This document shows, one piece after another, positions 16,905 through 25,356 of a stretch of DNA of 48,910 nt. Source of the DNA: Rhodopirellula sp. Lineage in GTDB: Bacteria; Planctomycetota; Planctomycetia; Planctomycetales; Planctomycetaceae. The notes below the pieces were generated by a model, which was not told where the DNA came from, searched no databases, and saw only the letters and a program-made list of their open reading frames with translations. The translations under genes were made by a program, and so were the position numbers. Position 1 is the stretch's first letter. The number at the start of each line of letters is the position of its first letter. The stretch covers positions 1-48,910 of the forward strand of contig JABMPE010000274.1 of NCBI GenBank assembly GCA_013203845.1, given 5' to 3'.

Positions 16905-16974
16905 TAAACACAGACATGATGAGGCACAGAGAACAGTAAGGCCTTAACTCTGTGTCTCTGTGTCTCTGTGGTTA
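16905..16974. repeat. Imperfect inverted-repeat element with CTCTGTGT-rich arm
   Basis: Left side 16905-16935 (TAAACACAGACATGATGAGG...) and right side 16946-16974 are imperfectly complementary around the palindrome TAAGGCCTTA (16937-16946). The right arm contains three CTCTGTG units. It resembles the ACCACAGAGACACAGAG-type intergenic repeat of several bacterial genomes (from memory). The gene on the minus strand takes its last eight codons and stop from this element. Confidence 0.6.
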
Positions 16975-17387
16975 GTTGATTCGTCCGATTCATTTTCTGA
17001 CTCAGATTTCACCTGCCGTCGTTCGGCGATCAGCTTGCTCATGTCGACTTTCGGTTTGAGCGGGTACTCAGAAACCGGAACTCCCGATCCCGTGACTTCG
17101 CAAATTCTCAACCATCCGCGTGTGATCAGGTCTTCCTGCTGCCGGACGTGTTCTTCATCCAGCAGCCGTTTGTCGAACGGCCCATCAACCACGACCGGAA
17201 CAAAGTCTTCATGCACGATGAACTGAGCTTGCACCGGATTGCAGCGAATGTGCCGCTCGGGCGATTTCGTCAGCTCACTCTCTGCCACCTGGCCAATGAC
17301 AAATCGCAGATACAGATCGCTGTCGACAATTTCATCGACAGCCTCGCCACAAACTTCGCAGAGATATCCTTCGTCGCATTTCGCCAT
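16944..17387 (-). CDS. Zinc-ribbon hypothetical protein (147 aa)
   Basis: I do not recognise a functional family. The ATG at 17387 is preceded by GGAAAT about 6 bases upstream; the longer frame before it is unlike coding sequence. The N-terminus carries MAKCDEGYLCEVCGEAVDEI, with C4, C10 and C13 as candidate metal ligands, and a further Cys in HIRCNP. A central acidic alpha/beta region follows (FVPVVVDGPFDKRLLDEEH, WLRICEVTGSGVPVSEYP). The last residues (NHRDTETQS) are encoded by the repeat element, so the natural C-terminus has probably been replaced. The position opposite the DUF1080 gene gives a divergent promoter region. Confidence 0.7.
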   Translation of the reverse strand: MAKCDEGYLCEVCGEAVDEIVDSDLYLRFVIGQVAESELTKSPERHIRCNPVQAQFIVHEDFVPVVVDGPFDKRLLDEEHVRQQEDLITRGWLRICEVTGSGVPVSEYPLKPKVDMSKLIAERRQVKSESENESDESTNHRDTETQS

Positions 17388-17711
17388 GAGATTTCCACTG
17401 AATTTATCTTGCGATTCACAACACCGGCGAGGGGCGGACCTTCGTCTGCTGACAACTCGAATGATTGTTGAACGATTGAAGCACAACCGCCGGAAGGCTC
17501 ACGCCATCCGCTCGCTTTTGAACTGAAACAGCATTCCCGAACGAAGAGTTTATACCGATCCCGCAAACTTCGGCACGCTGCGGCGAGGTCTGTTTCAGCA
17601 ACGGCGATCGCCGCTCAACGTTCGGTTGCCATCCTCAGACTGGCGTGTGAAACTGGGAAGTCTGGCGACAAACATGAACCAACGCGACCTTCCTACGCAC
17701 TGGAGATACTG
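17388..17711. other. Divergent intergenic region, 324 bp
   Basis: This stretch separates the zinc-ribbon gene (-) from the DUF1080 gene (+). No gene or convincing hairpin is seen. Both promoters should lie here. A GGAG sits about 8 bases before the ATG at 17712. Confidence 0.5.
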
Positions 17712-18815
17712 ATGCTTCGATATGGTCTTCTCATCGTGTTCAGCTTCGGCCTGCTGATTCCTCAGAGCGTGCAGAGTGCCGACAATAAAAACAAACCCGG
17801 AGCGTGGACTGAAGTTCCAACGGACGACGCGGACTACCCATTGCAGGGCGAGTACCTCGGTTCTGTGGTTAACGACTGCCGCCAGTGCGAATCAGTTGGT
17901 CTGCAGGTCGTCGCGATGGGCGATGCGAAATTTTCTGCCGTCTCTTATCGAGGCGGGCTGCCCGGCTACGGTTGGCCGATTGGCGGAGATCGGGCGAAGT
18001 ACCAGGGAACTCGCGAAGGAGCCGTCCTGACGCTGACCGGCGAGCATCAGCAGATCACCATTGAGAACGGACACGCGATCATCAGATCGGTCGGCGAGTA
18101 CGCTCGACAGGTGGGCTCCGCGTCATTTGTGACTCGGCAGAGCGCGACGCTGGGAGCATGCCGACCGTGCAACGCCATCGCCCTGTTCGACGGCACGAAC
18201 ACCGACCTGCTGAAAGACGGTCAGATGACTGAAGATGGACTGCTGAAAGAAGGCACGGAAACTCGCGACGCGTATGGCGACTTCCGGCTGCACCTTGAGT
18301 TTCGACTTCCCTACATGCCCAAAGCCGTGGGGCAGGCGCGAGCCAACAGCGGCATCTATGTGCAAAGCCGTTACGAAGTGCAGGTGCTCGATTCGTTTGG
18401 CCTCGATGGAGAATTCAACGAATGCGGATCGCTGTACCGTGAAGTCAAACCAAACCTCAACATGTGCCTGCCGCCGCTTTCGTGGCAGACCTACGACATC
18501 TGGTTCCGCGCTCCGCGATTCGATGCCGACGGCAAGAAAGTTCAGAACGCCAACTTTACTGTCTGGCTGAACGGCGTCCCGGTTCAGGAAAACCTTGACC
18601 TGCCAACTCCAACAGGAGGCGGCAAACGAGTCGGCGAAGGCCCGAACGCTCTGCCGACCAAGATCCAGAACCACAGCAACCCGGTCCGCTTTAGAAACAT
18701 CTGGCTCGTCCACTACGGAGTCGCCGGAACCAGCCACAACCAGCAGATCGCTTCTACCGAAGCCAGCAATGCTTTGGCAGGTCTCCTGCAGAAGATCGGC
18801 TACTCAAAGAACTGA
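17712..18815 (+). CDS. Secreted DUF1080 (3-keto-disaccharide hydrolase-like) protein, 367 aa
   Basis: DUF1080 is a concanavalin-like jelly-roll domain, abundant in planctomycetes; some members hydrolyse 3-keto-glucosides. A signal peptide is clear (MLRYGLLIVFSFGLLIPQSV, cleavage near QSA). Residues about 30-150 form an N-terminal beta-rich domain with a CRQC pair (NDCRQCESVG). A second Cys pair, ACRPC, precedes the DUF1080 domain, which runs from ALFDGTNTDLLKDG to VRFRNIWLVHYG, with YGDFRLHLEFRLPY, ANSGIYVQSRYEVQVLDS and ECGSLY as the conserved core. Residues after about 335 form a short tail. A role in polysaccharide breakdown outside the cytoplasm is inferred from the family. Confidence 0.85.
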   Translation: MLRYGLLIVFSFGLLIPQSVQSADNKNKPGAWTEVPTDDADYPLQGEYLGSVVNDCRQCESVGLQVVAMGDAKFSAVSYRGGLPGYGWPIGGDRAKYQGTREGAVLTLTGEHQQITIENGHAIIRSVGEYARQVGSASFVTRQSATLGACRPCNAIALFDGTNTDLLKDGQMTEDGLLKEGTETRDAYGDFRLHLEFRLPYMPKAVGQARANSGIYVQSRYEVQVLDSFGLDGEFNECGSLYREVKPNLNMCLPPLSWQTYDIWFRAPRFDADGKKVQNANFTVWLNGVPVQENLDLPTPTGGGKRVGEGPNALPTKIQNHSNPVRFRNIWLVHYGVAGTSHNQQIASTEASNALAGLLQKIGYSKN

Positions 18816-18845
18816 GCCCGGCGAGTTGACGCTCTCTAAAGAGTT

Positions 18846-18920
18846 CAACCACGAAATACACAAAAAACACGAAAGGAAAAACGATTCTCCCTTTCGTGTT
18901 TTTTGTGTATTTCGTGGTTG
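18846..18920. terminator. Perfect 31-bp inverted repeat between convergent genes
   Basis: Arms 18846-18876 and 18890-18920 are exactly complementary with a 13-nt loop. They read CAACCACGAAATACACAAAA and onward into ACACGAAAGG on one strand. The element sits 30 bp after the DUF1080 stop and 19 bp before the end of the opposing quinone oxidoreductase gene, so it can act as a bidirectional terminator. The motif AACCACGAAATACAC is a known style of dispersed intergenic repeat, so it may also be mobile or repetitive. Confidence 0.8.
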
Positions 18921-18938
18921 GATTTCTGTCGGTCAGAA

Positions 18939-19937
18939 TTACGGGATCAGCACGATCTTGCCAGTCAACGTGCCGCTGCCGCCGAGAGTGTTGTCTTCCT
19001 GAAGCTGGTGAGCGGCGGCGGCTTCCGATAACGGGAATGTCTTACCGATCTGCGGTGACCATCCGCCCGTTGTGGCCAGCTCGTTGATGGCGTCGGCGGA
19101 TGCTCGTTGCTCGTCGGGTGTGGCGTTGAACATGGCGAAGCCGTGCAGTCGGAGATCCTTCACGTAGAACGGTCCGACGGGGAACTCAGGTCGAGCCGTG
19201 CGGCCAGCCATGAAGATGATCCGACCGCGCGGTGACATGAGTCCGACCGTTCGATCCGGAGTCGGTTCACGCTGAGTTTCGAACCAGACATGCAGGCCGC
19301 CGTAGGCTTCGGCGAACTCGCGAATCTGATCATCGAGGTTTTCGTCGTGATAGTTGATGACGCAGTCCGCGCCTCTGCTTTCACACAACGATTTCCTGTC
19401 ATCGCTGCCGACCGTGGCGATGACTTTCGCGCCGGCCGCTTTTGCAAGCTGAACAACAGCCGAGCCGACTCCGCCGGTACCACCGTTGACGAAAACCGTT
19501 TCGCCAGCCGTTAAATCTCCGTGCAGATGCAAACCGAGATGCGCCGTGATTCCAACCAGCGATCCCGCGGCGGCCACGTCGTCTGACATGGCAGCGGGAG
19601 TTGGGTACAGCCACTCCTCGCCGACGGCGGCGTACTCAGCGAACGTGCCCTTTCGGCCAAACAGACTTTGATTGCTGCCCCAGACGCGGTCGCCAACTTT
19701 GAACCGGGTGACCTCCGAGCCAACGGCTTCAATGGTACCCGCCAGGTCGCAACCAATGATGTAGGGGAACTCCGTCGCCAGAGCGACCGCTCCGCTGCGG
19801 ATGTAAGTGTCGATCGGGTTAACCGCGACCGCTCCGATCTTAACCAGCACTTCGTTGGCTGCCGGCTCAGGAGTGGGCAGGTCACCGTACTGAATGACCG
19901 ACGATTCGCCGGTCACAGTAATAAAAGCAGCTTTCAT
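18939..19937 (-). CDS. Zinc-independent MDR: NADPH:quinone oxidoreductase-like (332 aa)
   Basis: The family reduces quinones or other alpha,beta-unsaturated carbonyls with NADPH. The GroES-like N-terminus is visible (AVAVNPIDTYIRSG, YIIGCDLAGTIEAVG, FKVGDRVWG) and lacks the zinc-ligand set of true alcohol dehydrogenases. The Rossmann motif is VNGGTGGVGSAVVQLAKAAGAKV, and ADCVINYHDENL follows. The C-terminal quinone-oxidoreductase stretch IGKTFPLSEAAAAHQLQED is typical. The start ATG at 19937 has no competing upstream extension. It is separated by about 30 bp from the TlpA-like gene upstream on the same strand. Confidence 0.9.
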   Translation of the reverse strand: MKAAFITVTGESSVIQYGDLPTPEPAANEVLVKIGAVAVNPIDTYIRSGAVALATEFPYIIGCDLAGTIEAVGSEVTRFKVGDRVWGSNQSLFGRKGTFAEYAAVGEEWLYPTPAAMSDDVAAAGSLVGITAHLGLHLHGDLTAGETVFVNGGTGGVGSAVVQLAKAAGAKVIATVGSDDRKSLCESRGADCVINYHDENLDDQIREFAEAYGGLHVWFETQREPTPDRTVGLMSPRGRIIFMAGRTARPEFPVGPFYVKDLRLHGFAMFNATPDEQRASADAINELATTGGWSPQIGKTFPLSEAAAAHQLQEDNTLGGSGTLTGKIVLIP

Positions 19938-19968
19938 CGGAGTGTCCCTGATTAACTGCGTGCGTCCG

Positions 19969-20652
19969 TTATTCCTGATCCGCGGCAGGCGAATCGGCGG
20001 GGAAACTCTGCTTGACGAGTTCCCTCACGAAAGGCGTGATGTCCTTTTCGTAGGAAAAAGATTCGCCGGAAGACTCGTCAAACTGCCGCGCCAGTTTGCC
20101 ATCGACACCGAACACGAACACCGCAGGAATCGATGCGATTTTCAGTTTTTCATCCATCACGGTCAGGCTGTTTTCGTTCACGATGAAGTTGTCGAGCGTT
20201 GCCTTTTGCTGTTCGAGAAACTCCAACGCCATTTTTCGGGCTTCTTCAATTGGAAAGTCCGCCAGACCTTCGTAGTCCAGGCTCGCGGAGACGCATCGCA
20301 CCTGGTCGTGAGGCAGCTCATTGTGAATCGCAACCAGACCGGGAAACTCGGTCATGCAGGGTGGGCAGGAAGTTGACCAGTAGTCAACAATGACAATCCT
20401 GCCTTTGGATGCGGCGATGGCAGCCTGCAGCTCATCAAACGTGGCGATGGTCAAGTCAACGGCTTCTACTGAAGCAGTAATGTCGGTATCTGAATCAGTT
20501 ACCAACTGAGAAGCTTCCGGCGAGTCGCTGGCTGCATTACTGGTGCTGGCGTCGTGCGAGGATGGGTCAGTCGAAGGTTCCTGATCGCAGCCAGTAAGTA
20601 GAACGAGCGTGAGGGCGATCAGAGCAGCACGCGTAATCACAGTTTGAGGCAT
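19969..20652 (-). CDS. TlpA-like thioredoxin lipoprotein (227 aa)
   Basis: TlpA-type proteins catalyse disulfide reduction on the outer face of the cytoplasmic membrane. A lipoprotein signal peptide ends in the lipobox LLTGC (C22). A low-complexity Ser/Asp/Thr linker covers about 23-65. The thioredoxin domain follows with active site SCPPC (C96, C99) preceded by IVIVDYW, and the cis-Pro is in SIPAVFVFG. The C-terminus is acidic. It stands alone; the closest plausible partners are respiratory or cytochrome-maturation components, but none lies nearby. Confidence 0.88.
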   Translation of the reverse strand: MPQTVITRAALIALTLVLLTGCDQEPSTDPSSHDASTSNAASDSPEASQLVTDSDTDITASVEAVDLTIATFDELQAAIAASKGRIVIVDYWSTSCPPCMTEFPGLVAIHNELPHDQVRCVSASLDYEGLADFPIEEARKMALEFLEQQKATLDNFIVNENSLTVMDEKLKIASIPAVFVFGVDGKLARQFDESSGESFSYEKDITPFVRELVKQSFPADSPAADQE

Positions 20653-20730
20653 GTCGATGTTCCACTCTGCGTTTCGTTGTCGTAGCCAAAAAACTTCAAC
20701 GCGAACTGAGCGAGCAGCAGCGCGACAGTA

Positions 20731-21879
20731 TTACGCGTGTTGCAGGAGCATCTCGCGAAACTGGCCGAAGAGGTAATGGCTGTCGTGTGGTCCGGCTGAA
20801 GCTTCCGGGTGATACTGCACGGCGAACGCAGGGTAATCGCGGTGCCGGATCCCTTCGACCGTTTGATCGTTGAGGTTGACGTGCGTGACTTCCAGGTTCG
20901 ATGGCATCGAAGCAGCGTCCAGGGCGAAACCATGATTCTGTGAAGTGATCTCGACCTTGCCGGTACTCTTGTCGAGAACCGGCTGATTGGCACCTCGGTG
21001 TCCGAACCGCATCTTGAAGATTTCAGCGCCACAGGCCAGACCAAGCAGTTGATTGCCGAGGCAGATTCCAAAGACAGGGACTTTGCCGAGCAGGCCCTGA
21101 ATGGTCGAAATCGCGTAGTCCAGCGGTCGAGGATCGCCGGGGCCGTTGGAAAGAAAGACGCCTGCGGGAGACAGCTCAAGAATCTGCTCCGCGCTCCAGG
21201 TTCCTGGTACGACGGTGACTTTGCAGCCGAGTTGTCTGAGGTGTCGCGGAATGTTCCACTTCATGCCGTAATCGATCGCGACAACGTGTGCGCCTTCTTC
21301 GGTCGATGCGGCGTGAAGACCTTCGTAGCCGAACGTGACCGGGTCCCGGGTAATGTCGTGAAGGCCTTCTGACCAGTCGGCGCTATCCGTCGGGATGACT
21401 TCCCGGGCAAGATCCTGGCCAGCGAGTTCCGGACTCGTGCGAGCTTTTTCAATCAGCGAGTCGTTATCGAGATCTTCGGTCGAAATAATCCCCGTCATTG
21501 CCCCGTGAATTCGAATTCGTCTGACGAGGGCTCGTGTATCGAGTCCTTCAATTCCAATGACACCGTGCTTTTCGAGGTAGGAATCGAGTGACTGACTTGA
21601 ACGGTAATTGCTCTCGTGGCGGCAGAGTTCCTTGACGATAAACCCTCGCAACGAAAGTCCGCCGCTTTCGACGTCTTCGGCGTTAATTCCGTAGTTACCG
21701 ATCAGCGGGTACGTCATGGCGACGATCTGGCCGCAGTAGGACGGGTCGGTAAGGATTTCCTGATAGCCAGTCATGCTGGTGTTAAACACGACTTCGCCGT
21801 GAATTTCACCAGAGGCACCAAAGGCTCGGCCGTCAAAAACCGTACCATCAACCAGAGCTAGTTTTGCTGGACGACTCAT
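20731..21879 (-). CDS. carA: Carbamoyl-phosphate synthase small subunit
   Basis: CarA hydrolyses glutamine and passes ammonia to CarB for carbamoyl-phosphate synthesis in arginine and pyrimidine pathways. The N-terminal domain is typical (LVDGTVFDGRAFGA, GEVVFNTSMTGYQEILTDPS, MTYPLIGNYG). The class-I amidotransferase has its nucleophile Cys in FGICLGNQLLGLA (C273 from the chosen start) and the His/Glu pair in VQYHPEAS. Start: MSRPAKLA at 21879, since MCTM adds only three residues. The length of 382 matches the family. carB is not in the window. The gene just downstream is the TlpA-like gene, about 80 bp away. Confidence 0.95.
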   Translation of the reverse strand: MSRPAKLALVDGTVFDGRAFGASGEIHGEVVFNTSMTGYQEILTDPSYCGQIVAMTYPLIGNYGINAEDVESGGLSLRGFIVKELCRHESNYRSSQSLDSYLEKHGVIGIEGLDTRALVRRIRIHGAMTGIISTEDLDNDSLIEKARTSPELAGQDLAREVIPTDSADWSEGLHDITRDPVTFGYEGLHAASTEEGAHVVAIDYGMKWNIPRHLRQLGCKVTVVPGTWSAEQILELSPAGVFLSNGPGDPRPLDYAISTIQGLLGKVPVFGICLGNQLLGLACGAEIFKMRFGHRGANQPVLDKSTGKVEITSQNHGFALDAASMPSNLEVTHVNLNDQTVEGIRHRDYPAFAVQYHPEASAGPHDSHYLFGQFREMLLQHA

Positions 21880-21993
21880 AGTGCACACCGAGAGCGTGGT
21901 AACGAATAGTGATCGCAGAATTTCCTCTGCAGAAGGCGAGCGCGCAGACTCGCGAGGCGGGAGCGATTTTTATCAAAACGCAAACTGAAAAAG

Positions 21994-22021
21994 AAGAGAC
22001 CACCCGAATGGATGGTCTCTT
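21994..22021 (-). terminator. Intrinsic terminator after the ArsR-type gene
   Basis: AGAGACCA (21995-22002) pairs with TGGTCTCT (22013-22020) with one internal mismatch and a GAAT loop. Read on the minus strand the stem is followed by TTCTTTTTC, a T-rich tail. It lies about 30 bp past the ArsR stop at 22050 and before the carA promoter region. Confidence 0.8.
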
Positions 22022-22049
22022 TTGCCATGTAGCCTGATGTTCGACCCGC

Positions 22050-22523
22050 TCAGTCAGCGTTGCTGTTTTCGTCCTGACGCAGCACGAAATCACTGAATCG
22101 TAACGATTCGCCCGTTTCAGCAGTCATGTTTGTAAACAGTTCGCCCATGATCCGGTGAAAGTGCTCGCGGCGGACCGAATAGAAATTGTGCTTACCGTCT
22201 CGCCTCGCTTCGATCAGGCCGGCCACACGCAGCAGAGCCAGATGATGACTGACTGCCGGTTGACTCTGATCCAGACGCTCGCAGAGAGCTGTAACGTGCA
22301 GCTCGCCTTCACGCATCAGATACATCAGGATCCGCAGGCGAGTTTCGTCTGAGAGTAATTTGAAAGTCTGGACAAGATCCTGCTCCAGCCGATCCGGTAA
22401 GCCTGTAGATGCCACTTTTCGGCTGTTATCGATTTCTGAGAGACTGCTGATCATGTCGTCCTCGGTTTCTGCTTCGCGAACCGGCTCATCGTTCGGTGTC
22501 GCATTGCCATGATTGTCTGTCAA
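22050..22523 (-). CDS. ArsR-family winged-helix transcriptional regulator (157 aa)
   Basis: ArsR-type repressors bind operators as dimers. Residues about 45-125 form the winged helix: FKLLSDETRLRILMYLMREG, ELHVTALCERLDQSQPAVSHHLALLRVAGLIEARRDGKHNFYSV. There is no metal-binding Cys pair of the ArsR type (only one Cys, in ALCERL), so the signal is unknown. The N-terminal 40 residues are acidic and low-complexity. The frame opens with TTG at 22523, preceded by AAAGG about 8 bases upstream; the next in-frame ATG (22454) would shorten it by 23 residues. The position between carA and murA gives no clear target. Confidence 0.85.
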   Translation of the reverse strand: MTDNHGNATPNDEPVREAETEDDMISSLSEIDNSRKVASTGLPDRLEQDLVQTFKLLSDETRLRILMYLMREGELHVTALCERLDQSQPAVSHHLALLRVAGLIEARRDGKHNFYSVRREHFHRIMGELFTNMTAETGESLRFSDFVLRQDENSNAD

Positions 22524-22914
22524 CGCACAACCTTTGTATTGACAGCCTGCCGGAGACTGTGAAAGCCACCTGGCCGGCCTGATAACGCAACACTCCCGGA
22601 GCGGTTAAACGTACCGGTAGGTCGCAGATCTACGATAGGAACTGAAAAACTGTCGAATCAGTTATGAAAAAATGAAAGAATCGCCCGAAGTTTGTAATAG
22701 TAGTCGCATTGCCACCGCGGAAGATGACGCATGAGCTGGCAAACTACTTTGATTGCTGACGAAACGTCACTTGAAGTGATTGATGGCCCAGTGAAAGAAA
22801 TGGAAAGCACGGAACGTGCGTCGATTGGGTCATCGAGAAAAGGTTTAAGGCATTATGGACAGAGCGAAATGGCCCGTCAATCAGTGCACATGGATTTTCA
22901 TCAAGGCCAGGTAA
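22524..22914. other. Intergenic region, 391 bp, possible small + strand ORF
   Basis: The region lies between the ArsR gene start and the murA stop, both on the minus strand. An ATG at 22731 with GGAAG about 9 bases upstream opens a + strand frame whose first 61 codons lie here and which then runs antisense through the murA 3' end to 23201. It has no recognisable content and I do not call it a gene. The remainder shows nothing specific. Confidence 0.4.
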
Positions 22915-24390
22915 TTACCTCATTGGGTCATGATTTGCTTTCGATTTTGCGGGTGACTGAGGCAGCGACAGGGTTTCTGCTTCATCAAATCGGAGCTGAC
23001 GGCCCTCATCGAGCTTCATGGCAGGATCAGAACATTCGTCAGTCGTCAGAGAGCCTGCGCTGGAAACCGGCTGAGTCAGACTCAGGCTGGCAGGGACATT
23101 CTCGGAGCAGTCCTCGACGCGACGGATATCTGCTCCCAGCGAGTTCAAGCGTTTTTCGAGCTGCTCATAGCCACGGTCCAGATGATAAATTCGGCGAATG
23201 ACTGATTCTCCGTCAGCAGCCATGGCAGCCAGAACAAGCGCCGCACTGGCTCGCAGGTCCGACGCCATCACACAGGCGCCGTGCAGTCTGTTGGTTCCGC
23301 TGATGATGGCACTCTGCCCTTCCCGGTGGATGCTTGCACCAAGCCGGACCAGTTCGGCAACATGCATGAAACGGTCGGGAAAGACCTTGTCAGTCACAAC
23401 ACTTATGCCATCGGCCCTGCTGAGCAGCGCCATGAACTGCGCCTGCACATCAGTCGGCAAACCAGGATACGGGAGTGCCGAACACTCGGTTGGCGTCAGT
23501 CGGTCGACAGGGAGTACGTGCAGAGTGCTGCGGTCTGAACCGGCGTCTTCAGCGATTTCGATGCCGACTCCGACATCGTTCAGCTTGTCGAGTACGGCAC
23601 TCAGATGAGCTGTGCAGACATTTTCTACGACGACGTCACCGTGAGTAATTGCTCCCGCGATGAGTAGCGTCGCCGCTTCGATCCGGTCCGGAATGACGTG
23701 GTGCTCAGCGCCCGATAACGATTTCACGCCTTCAATTCTCAGAAACGGAGTGCCGAGTCCCTCGATTCGTGCGCCCATCGCGTTGAGCAGGCGACCGTAA
23801 TCTGCGACTTCCGGTTCGCACGCTGCTGATTCGATCGTTGTAACGCCATCGGCCAGCGCGGCAGCGGCCATCACGTTACAAGTTCCCGTGACCGTGCTTC
23901 CGAACGAGCCCCCCAGAAAGACTCGCCCACCACGCAGTCGCTTTGCGGATGCAATGACATAGCCTCGTTCGATCCGAATATCGGCCCCCAGAGCTTTAAG
24001 TCCTTTCAGGTGCAGATCAATCGGACGGTCGCCGATGTTGCAACCGCCCGGTAGTGACACGGTTGCACGTCCTCGACGAGCCAGCAGCGGCCCTAGTACA
24101 CAGATACTGGCTCGCATGCGACGGACAAGTTCGTAGTCAGCAACGACGGGAGAGTCGTCAAACACTTCCAGTCGCAGCGAGTCGTCCGCCTGTCGGTCTG
24201 TGGCGACTCCCAGCGTGCCCAGAAGTTGAGACAGAGTCTGTACATCGACGAGATCAGGAACGTCGTGGAGGGTGATCGGGCCATCCGCCATCAGAGACGC
24301 AGCCATGATCGGCAGCGCTGCGTTTTTGGCTCCACTGACGCGAACGCGACCTTTCAGGGGCCTGCCGCCCCGCACCACAAACATGTCCAT
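22915..24390 (-). CDS. murA: UDP-N-acetylglucosamine 1-carboxyvinyltransferase MurA
   Basis: MurA transfers enolpyruvate from PEP to UDP-GlcNAc, the first committed step of peptidoglycan synthesis. Visible hallmarks are [10 protein letters not shown] with K22, catalytic Cys C117 in [19 protein letters not shown] (fosfomycin-sensitive type), [14 protein letters not shown] and [15 protein letters not shown] with the conserved Arg. The normal fold ends near residue 425 ([19 protein letters not shown]). A 66-residue Ser/Pro/Glu-rich tail follows, which is not part of known MurA domains. The gene is 33 bp after prmC, in the widely conserved order rpmE-prfA-prmC-murA. Confidence 0.95.
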   Translation of the reverse strand: MDMFVVRGGRPLKGRVRVSGAKNAALPIMAASLMADGPITLHDVPDLVDVQTLSQLLGTLGVATDRQADDSLRLEVFDDSPVVADYELVRRMRASICVLGPLLARRGRATVSLPGGCNIGDRPIDLHLKGLKALGADIRIERGYVIASAKRLRGGRVFLGGSFGSTVTGTCNVMAAAALADGVTTIESAACEPEVADYGRLLNAMGARIEGLGTPFLRIEGVKSLSGAEHHVIPDRIEAATLLIAGAITHGDVVVENVCTAHLSAVLDKLNDVGVGIEIAEDAGSDRSTLHVLPVDRLTPTECSALPYPGLPTDVQAQFMALLSRADGISVVTDKVFPDRFMHVAELVRLGASIHREGQSAIISGTNRLHGACVMASDLRASAALVLAAMAADGESVIRRIYHLDRGYEQLEKRLNSLGADIRRVEDCSENVPASLSLTQPVSSAGSLTTDECSDPAMKLDEGRQLRFDEAETLSLPQSPAKSKANHDPMR

Positions 24391-24423
24391 CCCTGGAACT
24401 CCTCAACCTGAGTTGGTTTTGCG

Positions 24424-25350
24424 TCAGCTGGTCGGATTCTTTCTGGCCCAGACCACTCGTGAATGACCTCCAAGGTCCTTCACCACTTGAGCGGGCTCAT
24501 ACTGATTCGTCATCGCAAACAGCTGGATGACAGAATCAGCCTGCTGGGAGCCAATTTCCAGTAGTAGTGCTCCACTGTTCGTCAGCCACAGGGTCGCTTC
24601 GGTAATCAGCCGCCTCACGATATCCAGCCCGTCTTTGCCACCTCGGAGAGCGAGTGCGGGTTCGTGCAGCCGAATATCCGGCGGCAGTGTATTCATTTCC
24701 TCATCGGTCACATACGGCGGATTGGCAGTGATGACATCGAACGACGCGTCGCTCGCGAGCGGGCTGAACAAGTCCCCCTGCAATAGCGTGATCCTGCTGG
24801 TCAGACTGTGCTTTTCGATGTTGTGTCGAGCAATCCGGCACGCATTTTCGTCCAGTTCAATCGCGGTCAGAACAGAGGCGGCACAGTTCGAAGCAATTGC
24901 CACCGGGACACAGCCGGTTCCCGTGCAGATATCCAGAATTCTGGGCGATGGAAGCTCGTTTGCGATTTCCAAGGCAGTCACGACGAGCGATTCGGTGTCG
25001 GGGCGAGGAATCAGTACACCGGATTCGACATCGAATTCGAGCCCGAAAAATTCGCGGAAGCCGACAAGATAAGCCACTGGCTCCAGCGTAGCCCGCCGCC
25101 GGACAAGATCGCGCATGGTCGCGCGTTCTTCCGGGGTAAGCGGCACGTCGTACTGGGTGTAAAGCTGAATCCGTTGGCAACTTCGTGCGTGAGCCAGCAG
25201 AATTTCGGCATCCAGTCGCGGCGATTCGCTACCGTGCAGCTTCAAATGCCCGATCGTCCAGTCGAGAACTTTTTTAACAGTCCAGACTTCGTCGGCATCG
25301 GCAGTTTCTGAAGTCCCTTCGCCGCTCACTGGGTATTCCGTGTCCGGCAC
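24424..25350 (-). CDS. prmC: Peptide chain release factor N5-glutamine methyltransferase PrmC
   Basis: PrmC methylates the Gln of the GGQ motif in release factors. The N-terminal helical domain (LDAEILLAHARSCQRIQLYTQYD, EPVAYLVGFREFFGLEFDV) precedes the Rossmann methyltransferase with ILDICTGTGCVPVAIA, an acidic loop AIELDENACRIA, and the catalytic-site motif NPPY in ITANPPYVTDEE. The substrate gene prfA is immediately upstream, six bp away on the same strand. The N-terminal 25 residues are an acidic extension. The length (308) is slightly above E. coli PrmC. Confidence 0.95.
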   Translation of the reverse strand: MPDTEYPVSGEGTSETADADEVWTVKKVLDWTIGHLKLHGSESPRLDAEILLAHARSCQRIQLYTQYDVPLTPEERATMRDLVRRRATLEPVAYLVGFREFFGLEFDVESGVLIPRPDTESLVVTALEIANELPSPRILDICTGTGCVPVAIASNCAASVLTAIELDENACRIARHNIEKHSLTSRITLLQGDLFSPLASDASFDVITANPPYVTDEEMNTLPPDIRLHEPALALRGGKDGLDIVRRLITEATLWLTNSGALLLEIGSQQADSVIQLFAMTNQYEPAQVVKDLGGHSRVVWARKNPTS

Positions 25351-25356
25351 AGCGAT

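Noticed and set aside
22731-23201. Plus-strand 156-residue ORF beginning in the arsR-murA spacer
   Set aside because: Most of it is antisense to murA and nothing in the first 61 codons is recognisable; kept only as a note in the spacer entry.
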